Part shown: positions 18,806 through 29,348 of the stretch, one piece after another
Numbering within the stretch: the stretch's first letter is position 1
Layout of the letters: every line of letters begins with the position of its first letter
DNA from: Echinimonas agarilytica
GTDB taxonomy: Bacteria > Pseudomonadota > Gammaproteobacteria > Enterobacterales > Neiellaceae
Assembly: GCF_023703465.1 (NCBI RefSeq)
Contig: NZ_JAMQGP010000004.1
Coordinates: 124,001 to 188,000, forward strand
Direction: 5' to 3'
Length of the DNA: 64,000 nucleotides
Notes under the pieces: generated by a model
What the model was told of the DNA's origin: nothing
Databases searched by the model: none
The model's input: only the letters and a program-made list of their open reading frames with translations
Program-made: the position numbers and the translations under genes

Positions 18806-19003
18806 ATAAAATTTGACTCATATCACTTCAAATTTCACGAATCTGCGTTAACGCCTGTCAACCTTGCGTCACACATAGTCCAAGATAGTCGATGTCTCCT
18901 AAAATATGGCCATTTCTGTCATAAGCTTCATTTTAAACTCAAGACTGATTCTCAGTGTAGCTGCCGAGTGCGGCTCGCCCGACAATTCGTGGAGTTTTTT
19001 AAC

Positions 19004-20530
19004 ATGCGACAACGAGCAATAATGACCGCGCTAGCCATGACGGCTAGTCTTGCTTTCACTCAGGGCTGTAGTTCCATCGCAGGCAGCGCGAACACCAGTG
19101 AGCAAGTGTCAAAGTCCAAACCCAACGTGCTTTGGATTTACATGGAAGATATCGATCCGGTTTTTTCTCCATACAATGACAAATTTAATTCTGCCGATGA
19201 CACACCAACCATCCAAATGTTAGCCGACCAAGGTGTTACATTTAGTTCAGCCTTTAGCCCAGCCCCTGTGTGTTCTCCTGCACGTTCTGCGGTGATCACA
19301 GGCACTATGCCCACCACATTGGGCGTTCATAACCACCACTCATCGCGCACCATTGAAGATGCTATTTTTCTGCCTGATCACGTCAAAACAATCCCTGAGT
19401 TAATGCAAACAGCCGGTTACGCCACGTTCAATCACGGTAAGGACGACTACAACTTTATCTACAATCGCGATGAACTGTACGAAGACGACTTGATGATTGA
19501 TTTTTGGTATACCTTTGCCGGCCAAGGCGACTGGTTGAGCATTGCCAAACAAGACAAGCCATTCTTTGGCCAAATCCAAACCACGGGTGGAAAGTGGTCC
19601 ATCGATAGCCTTTATCCAAAAATTAAAAATCAAGTTAAAACCATCGACCGAGACAGCATCGATATTCCGCCCTATTACCCTGATATTCCCTCAATTCGTG
19701 AAAAAATGGCGCGCCAATATGATGCAGCGCGCTACACAGATCATGAAGTGAAGGAAATTTTGGCGCAGCTCAAAGACAATGGGCTACTGAACAATACCTA
19801 TGTATTTTTCTTCTCCGACCATGGTTTCAATACCGAACGCCACAAACAATTTGTATATGACGGCGGCATTCATGTGCCATTGATCGTGGCGTATTTTGGC
19901 GAAGACGGCGAACTGACTCAAGGTTCTACCCGTGACGATTTAGTGAACCTTATTGACTTGGGCCCTACCACATTGGCATTGGCCGGTTTACCAACGCCAA
20001 ACTATATGGAAGGGAAAGACGTGTTCGCCAATGATTTCAGCCGCGACCAAGTCATTGCCACGCGTGACCGTTGTGATTTTACCATCGACCGCATTCGTGC
20101 CGTTCGTACCGAGCAGTTCAAGTACATTAAAAACTACTTCCCTGAACGTTCGATGATGCAAGATTCCTATCGCGATCGTCGCCAAACATTTAAAGACATT
20201 AAACGTCTTTATGCCGAAGGCAAACTCAACTCAGCACAGTCTGTTTTGCCCGCTCCAACCAAGGCACCTGAAGAGTTGTATGATGTGGTGAAAGACCCTT
20301 ATGAGATCAACAACCTCGCGTCTGATCCTGCTTATGCGGCCACCCTCGCCGATATGCAAACACGTTTATCTACGTGGCAAGCGCAAACAGGAGATAAAGG
20401 CTCTGAACCACAAAACCCTGAGTCGTTACGTTTTATGATCGACCGCTGGGGTGAGCGCTGTGTGAACCCTGAATATGATTTCGTGCGCAAGCATCGTCGT
20501 CATAACCAACCTCAAAAATCGCTCAAATAG
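19004..20530 (+). CDS. secreted/lipoprotein-like sulfatase (type I, formylglycine-dependent)
   Basis: About 508 aa from ATG 19004, which has GGAG nine bases upstream; a longer frame from 18752 is probably not coding. The N-terminus (MRQRAIMTALAMTASLAFTQGCSS) is a signal peptide with a weak lipobox at Cys22. The sulfatase signature CSPAR places the formylglycine cysteine at residue 90, and NVLWIYMEDID carries metal-site acids. The family is closest in feel to heparan N-sulfatase-like S1 enzymes acting on sulfated polysaccharides. No formylglycine-generating enzyme is in view. It is a single-gene unit between guaB and xseA with its own terminator. Confidence 0.9.
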   Translation: MRQRAIMTALAMTASLAFTQGCSSIAGSANTSEQVSKSKPNVLWIYMEDIDPVFSPYNDKFNSADDTPTIQMLADQGVTFSSAFSPAPVCSPARSAVITGTMPTTLGVHNHHSSRTIEDAIFLPDHVKTIPELMQTAGYATFNHGKDDYNFIYNRDELYEDDLMIDFWYTFAGQGDWLSIAKQDKPFFGQIQTTGGKWSIDSLYPKIKNQVKTIDRDSIDIPPYYPDIPSIREKMARQYDAARYTDHEVKEILAQLKDNGLLNNTYVFFFSDHGFNTERHKQFVYDGGIHVPLIVAYFGEDGELTQGSTRDDLVNLIDLGPTTLALAGLPTPNYMEGKDVFANDFSRDQVIATRDRCDFTIDRIRAVRTEQFKYIKNYFPERSMMQDSYRDRRQTFKDIKRLYAEGKLNSAQSVLPAPTKAPEELYDVVKDPYEINNLASDPAYAATLADMQTRLSTWQAQTGDKGSEPQNPESLRFMIDRWGERCVNPEYDFVRKHRRHNQPQKSLK

Positions 20531-20549
20531 ACCGCAGCAAATCACCATA

Positions 20550-20571
20550 GGGACCTTCGGGTCCCTTTTTT
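20550..20571 (+). terminator. Rho-independent terminator after sulfatase
   Basis: A 6-bp G+C-rich stem (GGGACC/GGTCCC) with a TTCG tetraloop is followed by six Ts. It starts 19 bases after the sulfatase stop codon. Confidence 0.93.
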
Positions 20572-20665
20572 ATGCCCTGCTTTGTGAGAAGTGATGGAAA
20601 CAGTTGGAATTTTTGTAGGTTGAGGCACAATAAAGCTGTTTATTGCAATTCATTGAAGCTGCCTC

Positions 20666-22006
20666 ATGATCAATTCAGACTCAATCTATAGTGTTTCCCA
20701 GCTCAACCGCCGTGTGAACTCAATTCTCAGTCACGATCTAGGCGCGGTTTGGATTGAAGCAGAAATAGGCCAACTCACCAAAGCCGCTTCAGGGCACTGG
20801 TACCTCACCTTAAAAGATCCAAGCGCCCAAGTTCGCTGCGCCATGTTTAAAGGCCGCAACCGTATGATGTCTTGGAGCCCTAAGGTAGGCGATGCAGTAT
20901 TGGTTAAAGCTCAGGTTGGCTTGTATGAACCTCGCGGCGAGTACCAGCTGGTGATCGACGCCATGCAGCCCGCAGGTCTGGGTAAACTGCAACAAGCATT
21001 CGAGCAACTTAAACGTGAGTTGGCAGCACGCGGTTGGTTTGCTCATGACACCAAACAACCTTTGCCTGAACGGATTGAAACCGTTGGATTAGTGACTTCA
21101 TCCACTGGCGCTGCAATTCATGACATCATCAGTGTGATGGAACGACGCGATCCGAATGTCTCTCTGGTCATTTACCCAACGCCTGTGCAAGGCGATGCCG
21201 CTAGTGAGCAAATCGCCACTCAAATACGCATGGCGAATCAGCGTCGCGAAGTGGACGTCATTATCGTGGGGCGCGGTGGTGGCTCGCTGGAAGATCTTTG
21301 GTGTTTTAATACAGAAATAGTTGCGCAGAGTATTATGAACAGCGAAATTCCTGTGATTAGTGCTGTTGGCCATGAGGTGGATGTGAGTATTTCTGATTGG
21401 GTTGCTGACGTGCGTGCGCCCACGCCATCTGCCGCCGCAGAGCTGGTCACACAGGAAGCATCGCAGCGCTTGCAACGACTCGCTCATATCACCCAAAAGA
21501 TGACACATTGCTGGCAACATCAACGTCAATCGCAATGGCTTAAGTTAGAGCGATTACAGCAGCAATTAATGCAGCACCATCCATCAAGACGCTTACAACA
21601 GCAAATGCAGTTGGCCGATGAAATGACACACCGTTTGCATGGTTCGCTGAACCAGTATTTGTCGCGCTCGCAGCGCCATTTTCATCAATTGCAACAACGA
21701 CTCTCGCAACAAAGTCCGGCCTTGAGAGTCGCTCATGAGCAAGCGAGCGCACATGAACTCAGCGCCCGATTAGTGAGCGGCATGCAACAACTGTTGGCTG
21801 ACAAACAAAATCAGCACGGTTTAGGCGTTGCTAAGCTGGATATTGTCAGTCCGTTAGCCACATTAAGCCGCGGCTACAGTATTACGCGCACACCAAAAGA
21901 TGACGTCATTCGTTCTGTGGCGCATATTGAGCAAGGGCAACCCTTGGTAACACTGGTTGAGGATGGGGAAGTGCATTCAACGGTCACGTCCGTCAAAGCT
22001 AAATAA
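20666..22006 (+). CDS. xseA: exodeoxyribonuclease VII large subunit
   Basis: The 446-aa protein has an N-terminal OB-fold (YSVSQLNRRVNSILSHDLGAVWIEAEIGQLTKAASGHWY). The catalytic core follows with the family motifs TSSTGAAIHDII, DVIIVGRGGGSLEDLWCFN and SAVGHEVDVSISDWVADVRAPTPSAAAE. Then comes a long glutamine-rich coiled coil and a C-terminal segment (PLATLSRGYSIT). With XseB, encoded elsewhere, it degrades single-stranded DNA in both directions in DNA repair. Divergence from guaB with xseA close by is a common gammaproteobacterial arrangement; here the sulfatase gene sits between. Confidence 0.98.
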   Translation: MINSDSIYSVSQLNRRVNSILSHDLGAVWIEAEIGQLTKAASGHWYLTLKDPSAQVRCAMFKGRNRMMSWSPKVGDAVLVKAQVGLYEPRGEYQLVIDAMQPAGLGKLQQAFEQLKRELAARGWFAHDTKQPLPERIETVGLVTSSTGAAIHDIISVMERRDPNVSLVIYPTPVQGDAASEQIATQIRMANQRREVDVIIVGRGGGSLEDLWCFNTEIVAQSIMNSEIPVISAVGHEVDVSISDWVADVRAPTPSAAAELVTQEASQRLQRLAHITQKMTHCWQHQRQSQWLKLERLQQQLMQHHPSRRLQQQMQLADEMTHRLHGSLNQYLSRSQRHFHQLQQRLSQQSPALRVAHEQASAHELSARLVSGMQQLLADKQNQHGLGVAKLDIVSPLATLSRGYSITRTPKDDVIRSVAHIEQGQPLVTLVEDGEVHSTVTSVKAK

Positions 22007-22041
22007 TAGTGTTGGTCTGCGTTTATTCAAACGCCCAATAA

Positions 22042-22067
22042 AAAGCCATATCCTAGGATATGGCTTT
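22042..22067. terminator. bidirectional terminator (perfect 26-bp palindrome) between xseA and yfgJ
   Basis: Two perfectly complementary 13-base arms meet with no spacer (left arm AAAGCCATATCCT). A-runs on one side and T on the other serve both strands. It separates the converging xseA and yfgJ genes. Confidence 0.85.
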
Positions 22068-22092
22068 GATGAGCTCTAATCGTTAACTAACA

Positions 22093-22347
22093 TCAGTGAG
22101 TTGCACCCGCAATTTGGTGGCCCAATTCTAGATAACGATACTTCACTACTGACTTTGATTTTAATTCATTGCAATGATTACAAAAGTAATCCACTGCTCC
22201 GCATGCTTTTAAAAGGCTAAGCGGATCACCGCAAGTATTACACACGGCTTGTGCTTCGTAGCTTGAACTGCATTCTTCACAACGATGCTCTTGTGCATCA
22301 CTTACTAGATAGCCCTGACACTTAGGGCACTTTGGTCGTAGAGTCAT
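22093..22347 (-). CDS. yfgJ: small double zinc-ribbon protein, YfgJ-like
   Basis: The 84-aa protein contains four CxxC-type knuckles: CPKC, CEEC, CNTC and CNHC. These make two zinc ribbons. The middle segment LLKACGAVDYFCNHC closely resembles E. coli YfgJ, which also lies next to der. The function is unknown; an rRNA/DNA-binding or structural zinc role is a guess. It follows der by 32 bp on the same strand and is the last gene before the bidirectional terminator. Confidence 0.82.
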   Translation of the reverse strand: MTLRPKCPKCQGYLVSDAQEHRCEECSSSYEAQAVCNTCGDPLSLLKACGAVDYFCNHCNELKSKSVVKYRYLELGHQIAGATH

Positions 22348-22379
22348 AGTTCACCTCGAGTAGTGGCTTATTATTAAAA

Positions 22380-23915
22380 TTATTTTCTACTCTTGATATA
22401 ACTCATTAAACGTTTACGTTTCCTGACTTGGCTCAATGTTAGGCTGTTTTTCCGATCTTTAAATGGGTTATCACCCTCTTTAAAATCTAAGCGTATTGGG
22501 CTACCCATAATCTTTAAAGAACGACGGAAATAATTCGTCAAATAGCGTTTGTAAGAGCCCGGCAACGAATTGACCATAGTTCCGTGCACCACCAATAATG
22601 GTGGGTTGTAACCGCCCGCATGCGCGTAGCGCAGTTTACTTCGGCGTCCGCGTACCATAGGTGGGTTATGATCTTCAGTTGCGCCTCGCAAAATACGCGT
22701 GAGTTTAGATGTGGATACGCGCGTTGTTGCCGACACATATGCTTCTTTCACCGACTCGAACAAATGACCTACGCCCGAACCATGCAAAGCTGAAATAAAG
22801 TGAACACGCGCAAAGTCAACAAAGCCAAGGCGTCGGTCGAGCTCATCTTTAATGCGCTGACGCTCATCATTCGACAAGCCATCCCATTTGTTGACCACAA
22901 CCACTAAAGAGCGGCCGGCATTGAGTACAAAGCCCAACAAGCTTAGATCTTGGTCACTGACCCCCAAGTGAGCATCAAGCACCAACAACACAACGTTGGA
23001 ATCTTCGATGGCCTGCAACGTTTTAATTACTGAGAATTTCTCAATCGACTCATTCACTTTACTACGGCGGCGAATACCAGCGGTATCAATCAAAATATAA
23101 TCTTGGTCGTCACGTTCCATCGGGATATACACCGAGTCTCGCGTTGTGCCAGGCATGTCGTACACCACCACCCGATCTTCACCCAAAATACGGTTAGTGA
23201 GCGTTGACTTTCCTACGTTGGGGCGGCCAACAATGGCGAGTTTAATTGGCACATCATCAAACGGCACTTTGTCGTCGTCATCCAATTCACCGGCTTCAAT
23301 CGCTTCGAGCGTTTGTTCGTCGAATTCATCAATGTCATCAAACTCGCTCACATCACCAAAATCATGAGATTCATCGGCGAGGCTATCCGCCAGCTGATCT
23401 AAATCTGGCTCACTGTCGAGCGTTTCCGCTAAGCTTTCGATGGTCTGTTCAAGCAATTGGTTAATGCCGCGCCCTTGGGCTGCGGCAACACCGTGCATAT
23501 TCTTCATGCCAAGCTTGTAAAAGTCAGCCATAACTTGCTGCTCGTCTACGCCATCAACCTTATTCACCAACAGTACAGTTTGCTTTTCTTGGCGACGTAA
23601 GCTTCCTGCAATCTCTTGATCTGTTGCCGTTAGGCCGTCACGAGCGTCAACCATGAAGAACACCAAATCAGCTTCCACAACGGCTTGCATCGACTGTTCA
23701 ACCATCAGCGCATCAATGCCTTCTTCGTCGCCATAGATACCGGCAGTATCAATGACGATGAATTCAGATTCGCCAAAACGTGCGTGACCATATTGGCGGT
23801 CACGAGTGAGCCCCGGAAAATCTGCAACTAAGGCATCACGCGTGCGAGTGAGGCGGTTAAATAACGTTGATTTACCAACATTTGGACGCCCAACTAGCGC
23901 AATAACAGGAACCAT
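22380..23915 (-). CDS. der: ribosome-assembly GTPase Der (EngA)
   Basis: The 511-aa protein has two consecutive GTPase domains, each with GRPNVGKST (near the N-terminus and again near residue 229), DTAGI and NKxD motifs. A C-terminal KH-like domain with a basic tail follows. A stretch of about 40 acidic residues between the G domains ([26 protein letters not shown]) makes it slightly longer than E. coli Der at 490 aa. Der acts in 50S subunit maturation. It is downstream of bamB, as in enterobacteria, after a terminator-like hairpin. Confidence 0.98.
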   Translation of the reverse strand: MVPVIALVGRPNVGKSTLFNRLTRTRDALVADFPGLTRDRQYGHARFGESEFIVIDTAGIYGDEEGIDALMVEQSMQAVVEADLVFFMVDARDGLTATDQEIAGSLRRQEKQTVLLVNKVDGVDEQQVMADFYKLGMKNMHGVAAAQGRGINQLLEQTIESLAETLDSEPDLDQLADSLADESHDFGDVSEFDDIDEFDEQTLEAIEAGELDDDDKVPFDDVPIKLAIVGRPNVGKSTLTNRILGEDRVVVYDMPGTTRDSVYIPMERDDQDYILIDTAGIRRRSKVNESIEKFSVIKTLQAIEDSNVVLLVLDAHLGVSDQDLSLLGFVLNAGRSLVVVVNKWDGLSNDERQRIKDELDRRLGFVDFARVHFISALHGSGVGHLFESVKEAYVSATTRVSTSKLTRILRGATEDHNPPMVRGRRSKLRYAHAGGYNPPLLVVHGTMVNSLPGSYKRYLTNYFRRSLKIMGSPIRLDFKEGDNPFKDRKNSLTLSQVRKRKRLMSYIKSRK

Positions 23916-23933
23916 TAAAATCTTACTCCAACG

Positions 23934-23956
23934 AAAACCCCGACCTTAGGCCGGGG
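23934..23956 (-). terminator. terminator between bamB and der
   Basis: On the minus strand an 8-bp stem (CCCCGGCC/GGTCGGGG, one G-U pair, TAA loop) is followed by TTTT. It lies 34 bases after the bamB stop and 18 bases before the der start. Confidence 0.75.
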
Positions 23957-23990
23957 CTTTACAAAAACTTGAGACATTCATTATTCAGCT

Positions 23991-25187
23991 TTAGGGCGTT
24001 TCAATTGCGTAAACATCTCCATCACGCGATTGCACATAAATAACGCCTTCGTCTACCACAGCTTCAGAATACAAACCGTCTGAGTCTACTTCCATACGTG
24101 ACACGAACTCGCCCGTACTATCATCTAACCAATGCAGATAACCTTCCATATCACCCACTACAACATACCCTTTAACAACAGAGGGGGTTGTGATCTGGCG
24201 ATTTTCAAGGTTTAAGTTAACCCAGGATTCTGAACCGTCGTTGCGATTAATTGAGTACACATAGCTGCTACTGTTACTCAAATAAATGTCGAAACCGTCA
24301 ATGGCCATACCTTGATACGACGAGTATGGACGTTTCCATTTTTCGCGGCCCGTACGCAGTTCAACAGACACTAAGTCACCATTATAGGCTACTGCGTAAG
24401 CTGCATCACCTGAGATGATCACATCGGCGTCTACATCCACCATGCGTTCCAAGTCATTGGTACCGCTCGGCTGAGTCACCTGCTCTTCCCAAATTTGGAA
24501 TCCACGGTCTAAGAACAGTGCATTGAGCTTGCCATCCGGAGTGCCCATGAATACACCACCTTGGGAGATGGCAGGAGTTCCAGAGCCGCGCAGCGTCAAT
24601 GGCTGCACCGCGTTTTCAAAAACCCATTTCTCTTCACCAGTTTCAGCGTCGAGCCCGTAAACTTTGCCCGAAAGCGTGTTTACCACAACCATGCCGTCTG
24701 ACACGGCAGGTGGCGCGAGAACTTCGCCTCCCACCACAGCCTTCCAGCGCTGTTCGCCGGTATCAGCGTTTAAGCTATAAACGAATCCGCGCTCTGTGCC
24801 AATAAACAGCTGTTGATAAGCTACCGTGATTGCGCCTGAGACCATTGCAGAATGGCGTCCGCCAAACCAACGTTCGTCATCGGGTTCACCCAAATGAGTT
24901 TCCCAAACGGCTTTCCCGTTGTCTTTCTTCAGCGCTTTAACAACACCATCACGGCTTGCTGCAAAGACTTTGTCGTAAGCAACCGCAGGACGTAAACGAG
25001 AGGCATGATCGCCAACCCCGCTTCCTACTGACGTTGACCAAAGCTCTTTGGCTTCAAATTGTTTTTCAAATTCAACCAATTCAGCAACGATGATTTGTTC
25101 TTCATCATCATCTTCAAACAATGAGCAGCCGGCCAATGCCAAACTTCCCAAACCTGCAATCAATAGCGGACGAAACCAAGCTTTCAC
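23991..25187 (-). CDS. bamB: outer-membrane assembly lipoprotein BamB
   Basis: The 398-aa protein starts at GTG 25187 behind AAGGAG. A lipoprotein signal ends at LALAGC. The rest is a PQQ/WD-like eight-bladed propeller with repeated blade motifs (LKKDNGKAVWETHLG, LNADTGEQRWKAVVG, LDAETGEEKWVFE, INRNDGSESWVN, DSTGEFVSRM). BamB is an accessory subunit of the BAM machine that inserts beta-barrel proteins into the outer membrane. It lies in the conserved hisS-yfgM-bamB-der order, 20 bp after yfgM. Confidence 0.97.
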   Translation of the reverse strand: MKAWFRPLLIAGLGSLALAGCSLFEDDDEEQIIVAELVEFEKQFEAKELWSTSVGSGVGDHASRLRPAVAYDKVFAASRDGVVKALKKDNGKAVWETHLGEPDDERWFGGRHSAMVSGAITVAYQQLFIGTERGFVYSLNADTGEQRWKAVVGGEVLAPPAVSDGMVVVNTLSGKVYGLDAETGEEKWVFENAVQPLTLRGSGTPAISQGGVFMGTPDGKLNALFLDRGFQIWEEQVTQPSGTNDLERMVDVDADVIISGDAAYAVAYNGDLVSVELRTGREKWKRPYSSYQGMAIDGFDIYLSNSSSYVYSINRNDGSESWVNLNLENRQITTPSVVKGYVVVGDMEGYLHWLDDSTGEFVSRMEVDSDGLYSEAVVDEGVIYVQSRDGDVYAIETP

Positions 25188-25207
25188 GCTGATACTCCTT
25201 AGCAGCT

Positions 25208-25837
25208 TTATTCGGTGACAGGCAGAATCACTGCTTCAGTCGGTTCTGCTAAATCATCCAAACGAATTTGAATGTCAGCCGCATTGCTCAACGACGGACT
25301 CATTAAGGCTTCTTGATAAGCCGTGCGTGCCGCAGCCGTATCGCCTTTAAGCACTAGCGCATCGCCTAGCAAGGCTTTCACTTCGCCCGAGACTGTTTCA
25401 GGCCACTGGCTTTGTAAATCGGTAATGGCAGCGTCAAGCTGACCGCGCTCGATGTTCACACGCGCCAAGCGAATGCGTGCAACCGTTTTAATGGATTCAG
25501 AGACCGTTGCGCTTTTCACAACGGCATCCAACATGCCTGCGGCCTTGTCGTATTCACCCGCTTCGATCTCAGTCTTCGCCAGTTTTAATTCTGCAATCAC
25601 AGCATATGAGCTGTCTTTGTATTCGCTGACAAACGTTTCAAGCTGAGCGGTGTCGCCCGCTTGAGCAAATGCAGCGGCGGCTTCTGCTGCATCTTGTACT
25701 TGCGTGTCTTGGTAATAGCGAAATCCGTAGATACCGCCTAAGCCAATCACGACACCCGCCAGAATTTGGCCGCCGTAGGTACGCCAGAAGCTCTTAATCG
25801 CTTCTACTTGTTGTTCTTCGGTTTGGTAAAGTTCCAC
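25208..25837 (-). CDS. yfgM: YfgM family, SecYEG-associated periplasmic TPR protein
   Basis: About 209 aa. The preferred start is GTG 25837, with GGAG six bases upstream, giving MELYQTEEQQVEAIKSFW, which lines up with E. coli YfgM. A TTG at 25849 directly after the hisS stop is the alternative. A single membrane anchor (GGQILAGVVIGLGGIYGF) is followed by a periplasmic TPR-like helical region. YfgM links the Sec translocon to periplasmic chaperones and envelope stress control. It lies between hisS and bamB, as in enterobacteria. Confidence 0.93.
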   Translation of the reverse strand: MELYQTEEQQVEAIKSFWRTYGGQILAGVVIGLGGIYGFRYYQDTQVQDAAEAAAAFAQAGDTAQLETFVSEYKDSSYAVIAELKLAKTEIEAGEYDKAAGMLDAVVKSATVSESIKTVARIRLARVNIERGQLDAAITDLQSQWPETVSGEVKALLGDALVLKGDTAAARTAYQEALMSPSLSNAADIQIRLDDLAEPTEAVILPVTE

Positions 25838-25849
25838 AACCTGCTCCAA

Positions 25850-27127
25850 TTATTCCATGATCGCAGCTAAACGTTCAGCAAGGTCAGTTACTTGAACTGT
25901 TTCTTGCTGCGCATCGCTACGTAAATGTTTCAAACTAACTTCACCGTTGGCAAGTTCCTGTTCGCCTACGATTAAAGCAATACTCGCTCCGAATTTATCG
26001 GCGCGCTTAAATTGTTTCTTGAAATTACCGCCCCCTAAATGATGCATCACTCGAAGAGTTGGCATCTGAGCGCGTAAATTCTCTGCGATCTGCAGACTGG
26101 CAGACAAGCAGCTGTCGTTGCCGGCCATGCAGTATACATCTACTGCAGCAGGGAGGTGATCAAGCTTTCCGAGAGTGTCTAACAGAAGAATTAATCGTTC
26201 AATCCCCATGGCAAAGCCAACTGCGGGTGTCGACTTACCGCCCAGTTGTTCAACCAAGCCATCATATCGACCACCAGCACAAACGGTACCTTGAGCACCC
26301 AGTGCATCGGTGACCCATTCAAACACGGTTTTATTGTAATAATCCAGCCCTCGCACCAGACGATTGTTCAATTCGTAACGAATGCCCAAATCATCTAACA
26401 ATTCACACAGCCTTTGCATGTGTTGCTTGCTGTCTTCGTCGAGGTAGTCTTCAAGCTGAGGCGCATCAACTAGCACGGCTTGCGTGGTTGGGCTTTTGCT
26501 ATCGAGCACGCGCAACGGATTAGAATGCAAACGTCGTTTGCTGTCTTCATCCAATTCAGCTTCGTGCTGCAATAAAAATTCGACGAGCTTGTCTTTGTAC
26601 TCTGCACGAGCTTCATTTGAACCCAATGAATTCAATTGCAAAGTGACTTGGTCAGACATACCAAAGTGCTGCCATAACCGCGCAGTCATTAAAATCACTT
26701 CGGCATCGGCGTCAGCACCTGACAAGCCATACACTTCGACACCAAACTGATGGAATTGACGATAGCGGCCTTTTTGCGGGCGTTCATGGCGAAACATAGG
26801 ACCGATATACCAAAGGCGTTGCTCTTGGTTATAAAGTAATCCACCTTGGTTGCCTGCCCGCACGACACAGGCGGTGCCTTCTGGGCGAAGAGTGAGGTTG
26901 TCACCATTGCGGTCAGCAAAGGTATACATTTCTTTTTCAACGATGTCGGTCACTTCGCCAATTGAGCGTTTAAACAGCTCAGTGCTTTCGAGGATAGGCG
27001 TTCTGATTTCAGAATATCCATATCCAGCCACAACTTGTCGAAGGTTATTTTCTACAAATTGCCATGCCGGAGACTGATCAGGAAGACAGTCGTTCATACC
27101 ACGGACGGCTTGAATTTGTTTAGCCAC
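25850..27127 (-). CDS. hisS: histidyl-tRNA synthetase
   Basis: This class II aminoacyl-tRNA synthetase of 425 aa starts at GTG 27127. It shows the N-terminal [12 protein letters not shown], motif 2 ([22 protein letters not shown]), the histidine-specific [15 protein letters not shown] and motif 3 ([10 protein letters not shown]). The C-terminal anticodon-binding domain ends the protein. It charges tRNA-His. It comes 105 bp after ispG with a hairpin between them, and yfgM follows directly. Confidence 0.99.
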   Translation of the reverse strand: MAKQIQAVRGMNDCLPDQSPAWQFVENNLRQVVAGYGYSEIRTPILESTELFKRSIGEVTDIVEKEMYTFADRNGDNLTLRPEGTACVVRAGNQGGLLYNQEQRLWYIGPMFRHERPQKGRYRQFHQFGVEVYGLSGADADAEVILMTARLWQHFGMSDQVTLQLNSLGSNEARAEYKDKLVEFLLQHEAELDEDSKRRLHSNPLRVLDSKSPTTQAVLVDAPQLEDYLDEDSKQHMQRLCELLDDLGIRYELNNRLVRGLDYYNKTVFEWVTDALGAQGTVCAGGRYDGLVEQLGGKSTPAVGFAMGIERLILLLDTLGKLDHLPAAVDVYCMAGNDSCLSASLQIAENLRAQMPTLRVMHHLGGGNFKKQFKRADKFGASIALIVGEQELANGEVSLKHLRSDAQQETVQVTDLAERLAAIME

Positions 27128-27194
27128 AGTTTTGCATTACCTGAGAAAAATGAATTTAAGAGCCGGCATTATAAGGAAGGATGACGACAACACA

Positions 27195-27222
27195 AAGAGG
27201 ATTACCCGAAAGCAATCCTCTT
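27195..27222 (-). terminator. stem-loop between ispG and hisS
   Basis: Perfect 9-bp arms (AAGAGGATT/AATCCTCTT) flank a 10-base loop, 10 bases after the ispG stop. The minus-strand tail is only TTTGTGTT, so termination would be partial; it may rather stabilise the ispG end. Confidence 0.5.
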
Positions 27223-27232
27223 GTAACGGTGA

Positions 27233-28348
27233 TTATTTGACGTCTGTGACATCAATACGTTGTTCTTCGTCGATTCGGTTTAATTTTGCACGAATACGCG
27301 ATTCCAACTGATCGACAAGGTGGTCATTGTCAAAACGTTCTTTTTGGCGTTCACCATCTTCATAAAAGCCACTGCGCTTGTGACCACCGGCAAGACCGAT
27401 GTCAGACACCATCGCTTCGCCTGGGCCGTTCACAACACAACCAATGACCGATACATCCATTGGCGTCACAACATCTTCAAGACGTTGTTCTAATTCGTTG
27501 ACGGTGCCGATGACATCAAACTCTTGGCGAGAACACGACGGACACGCAATAAAGTTAATGCCTCGCGAGCGAATACGAAGTGATTTTAAAATATCAAAAC
27601 CAACTTTAACTTCTTCCACAGGTGGCGCAGCAAGCGACACTCGCAATGTATCGCCAATGCCTTCGGACAGTAACATGCCCAGTCCAATTGCAGATTTCAC
27701 AGAACCCGCGCGAGCACCACCGGCTTCGGTGATCCCTAAATGCAACGGTTGATCAATTCGTTTGGCCAGTAAGCGATAAGCGCCCACCGCTAAAAATACA
27801 TCAGAGGCTTTTACACTGACTTTGAATTGGTCGTAATTAAGCTTGTCGAGGTAATCGACATGACGCATGGCCGATTCAACCAAGGCTTCAGCCGTTGGTT
27901 CACCATACTTTTCTTGAATATCTTTTTCTAACGAGCCGCCATTTACACCAATTCGAATGGGGATATTGCGTTCGCGAGCAGCATCAACAACAGATCGCAC
28001 GCGGTCTTCGCGGCCAATGTTGCCGGGGTTAATCCGCAAACAATCCACTCCGTACTCAGCTACTTTAAGAGCAATTCGGTAGTCGAAGTGAATGTCAGCC
28101 ACCAAAGGAACGTCCACTTGCTGTTTAATCAGCTTAAACGCTTCGGCTGCATCCATTGTGGGTACAGATACGCGAACAATATCAGCGCCTGCATTTTGAA
28201 TGTCGCGAATTTGCGCCACGGTGGCATCAACATCGGTGGTCAATGTATTGGTCATGGATTGCACTGCAATTGGAGCTCCGTCCCCAATGGGCACGTTTCC
28301 AACCATTATTCGAGTCGAGGCGCGGCGCTTAATTGGATTCTCAATCAT
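27233..28348 (-). CDS. ispG: 4-hydroxy-3-methylbut-2-enyl diphosphate synthase (flavodoxin)
   Basis: The 371-aa [4Fe-4S] enzyme of the MEP isoprenoid pathway converts MEcPP to HMBPP. It has the N-terminal barrel ([17 protein letters not shown]) and the C-terminal cluster domain with [11 protein letters not shown] and [12 protein letters not shown], which carry the three cluster cysteines. It directly follows rodZ (4-bp gap), as in E. coli. Its Fe-S cluster depends on the isc genes about 5 kb upstream. Confidence 0.99.
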   Translation of the reverse strand: MIENPIKRRASTRIMVGNVPIGDGAPIAVQSMTNTLTTDVDATVAQIRDIQNAGADIVRVSVPTMDAAEAFKLIKQQVDVPLVADIHFDYRIALKVAEYGVDCLRINPGNIGREDRVRSVVDAARERNIPIRIGVNGGSLEKDIQEKYGEPTAEALVESAMRHVDYLDKLNYDQFKVSVKASDVFLAVGAYRLLAKRIDQPLHLGITEAGGARAGSVKSAIGLGMLLSEGIGDTLRVSLAAPPVEEVKVGFDILKSLRIRSRGINFIACPSCSRQEFDVIGTVNELEQRLEDVVTPMDVSVIGCVVNGPGEAMVSDIGLAGGHKRSGFYEDGERQKERFDNDHLVDQLESRIRAKLNRIDEEQRIDVTDVK

Positions 28349-28352
28349 GATT

Positions 28353-29348
28353 CTACTCTGTTTCAGGAATCGTAAGACGCAATGGTCGACCAGCGTCTTC
28401 TACAACAAACGAATATGGTTTGCCTTGATATTCTACCGTGACTGCGTCTGGAGCGCCAAAAATTGCATTAAATGGTGGCACACCAGCAAATTCTATATCG
28501 CGAGCGGGAGTCTTTACGCCTTCGGCGACAACACGCCCGTTGGCATCTTCGACTTTAATCCAGCAATCTTTGGCAAATGCTAAACGAATAATAACATTGC
28601 CCTGTTGCGTATCGTTAGGTTGACTATTAGCTTGAGCTGTCTGATTTTCTGCCGGCGCTGAAAGCTCACCGACTTCACTCTCATTGGCTTCAATGATTTC
28701 TGCTTCAGCTTGTGCCGGTGGCGCAAATTGTTCTGCTTGAGAACTTTCAGCCTCAGACTCATCCGTGACCGGTTCAAGTTCAGCAGCAGGCATCTGCTCT
28801 AACGCTGTTTGGCTAACAGGTTCAATTTCAGGCTCAGGCTGTGCCAAAGTCGAATTCTTAGGCTGAGATGGCTGATTCAACGCTTCAGATACTTCTGTGG
28901 CTTGAGGCATGGTTTGCAGGCGCAGCGCTTGATCTTGATTTTTTTGCCACCACCAAAGCACCACAAACCCGATTAAGACTAAGACGATGAGGTAGGTCAA
29001 CCACATCACTCGGCTGTCAGAGCGTTCATTGCTTGTACGGCGACTAAAGCTTTGCATATTGGACGATGCGCTCTTGGCATCGCCGTACTCTTCGAAGGCC
29101 GTCATGATCTCGGATTCAGGCAACCCCACATCACGGGCATAAGCACGTAAATAGCCGCGCACAAAAGTCGCTGACGGCAGGCTTTGATAATCATCAGCAT
29201 CTATGGCTTCAATCACAGCGGGACGCAGATTTAAACGTTCTGCAATTTCCGTTGCTGTTTTACCAGCCGCTTCTCGAGCGGCGGCTAATCGTGTACCTGG
29301 GCCTGATTTCACTTCAGGTTCAGCCTGTACAGTTTCATCCTTCATCAT
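28353..29348 (-). CDS. rodZ: cytoskeleton protein RodZ
   Basis: The 331-aa protein has a cytoplasmic helix-turn-helix domain ([25 protein letters not shown]...[14 protein letters not shown], residues about 18-85). A basic juxtamembrane segment leads to one membrane span ([21 protein letters not shown], about 113-133). A periplasmic Glu/Ala/Gln-rich linker follows, then a C-terminal DUF4115 beta-domain ([20 protein letters not shown]). It anchors MreB to the membrane and controls rod shape. Two consecutive ATGs lie at 29348 and 29345. The first overlaps the upstream pilW end by 14 bp. Confidence 0.96.
   Translation of the reverse strand: MMKDETVQAEPEVKSGPGTRLAAAREAAGKTATEIAERLNLRPAVIEAIDADDYQSLPSATFVRGYLRAYARDVGLPESEIMTAFEEYGDAKSASSNMQSFSRRTSNERSDSRVMWLTYLIVLVLIGFVVLWWWQKNQDQALRLQTMPQATEVSEALNQPSQPKNSTLAQPEPEIEPVSQTALEQMPAAELEPVTDESEAESSQAEQFAPPAQAEAEIIEANESEVGELSAPAENQTAQANSQPNDTQQGNVIIRLAFAKDCWIKVEDANGRVVAEGVKTPARDIEFAGVPPFNAIFGAPDAVTVEYQGKPYSFVVEDAGRPLRLTIPETE

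Noticed and set aside
18752-19003. 84-residue N-terminal extension of the sulfatase
   Set aside because: It precedes a clear signal peptide with its own ribosome-binding site at 19004 and overlaps the guaB promoter area.
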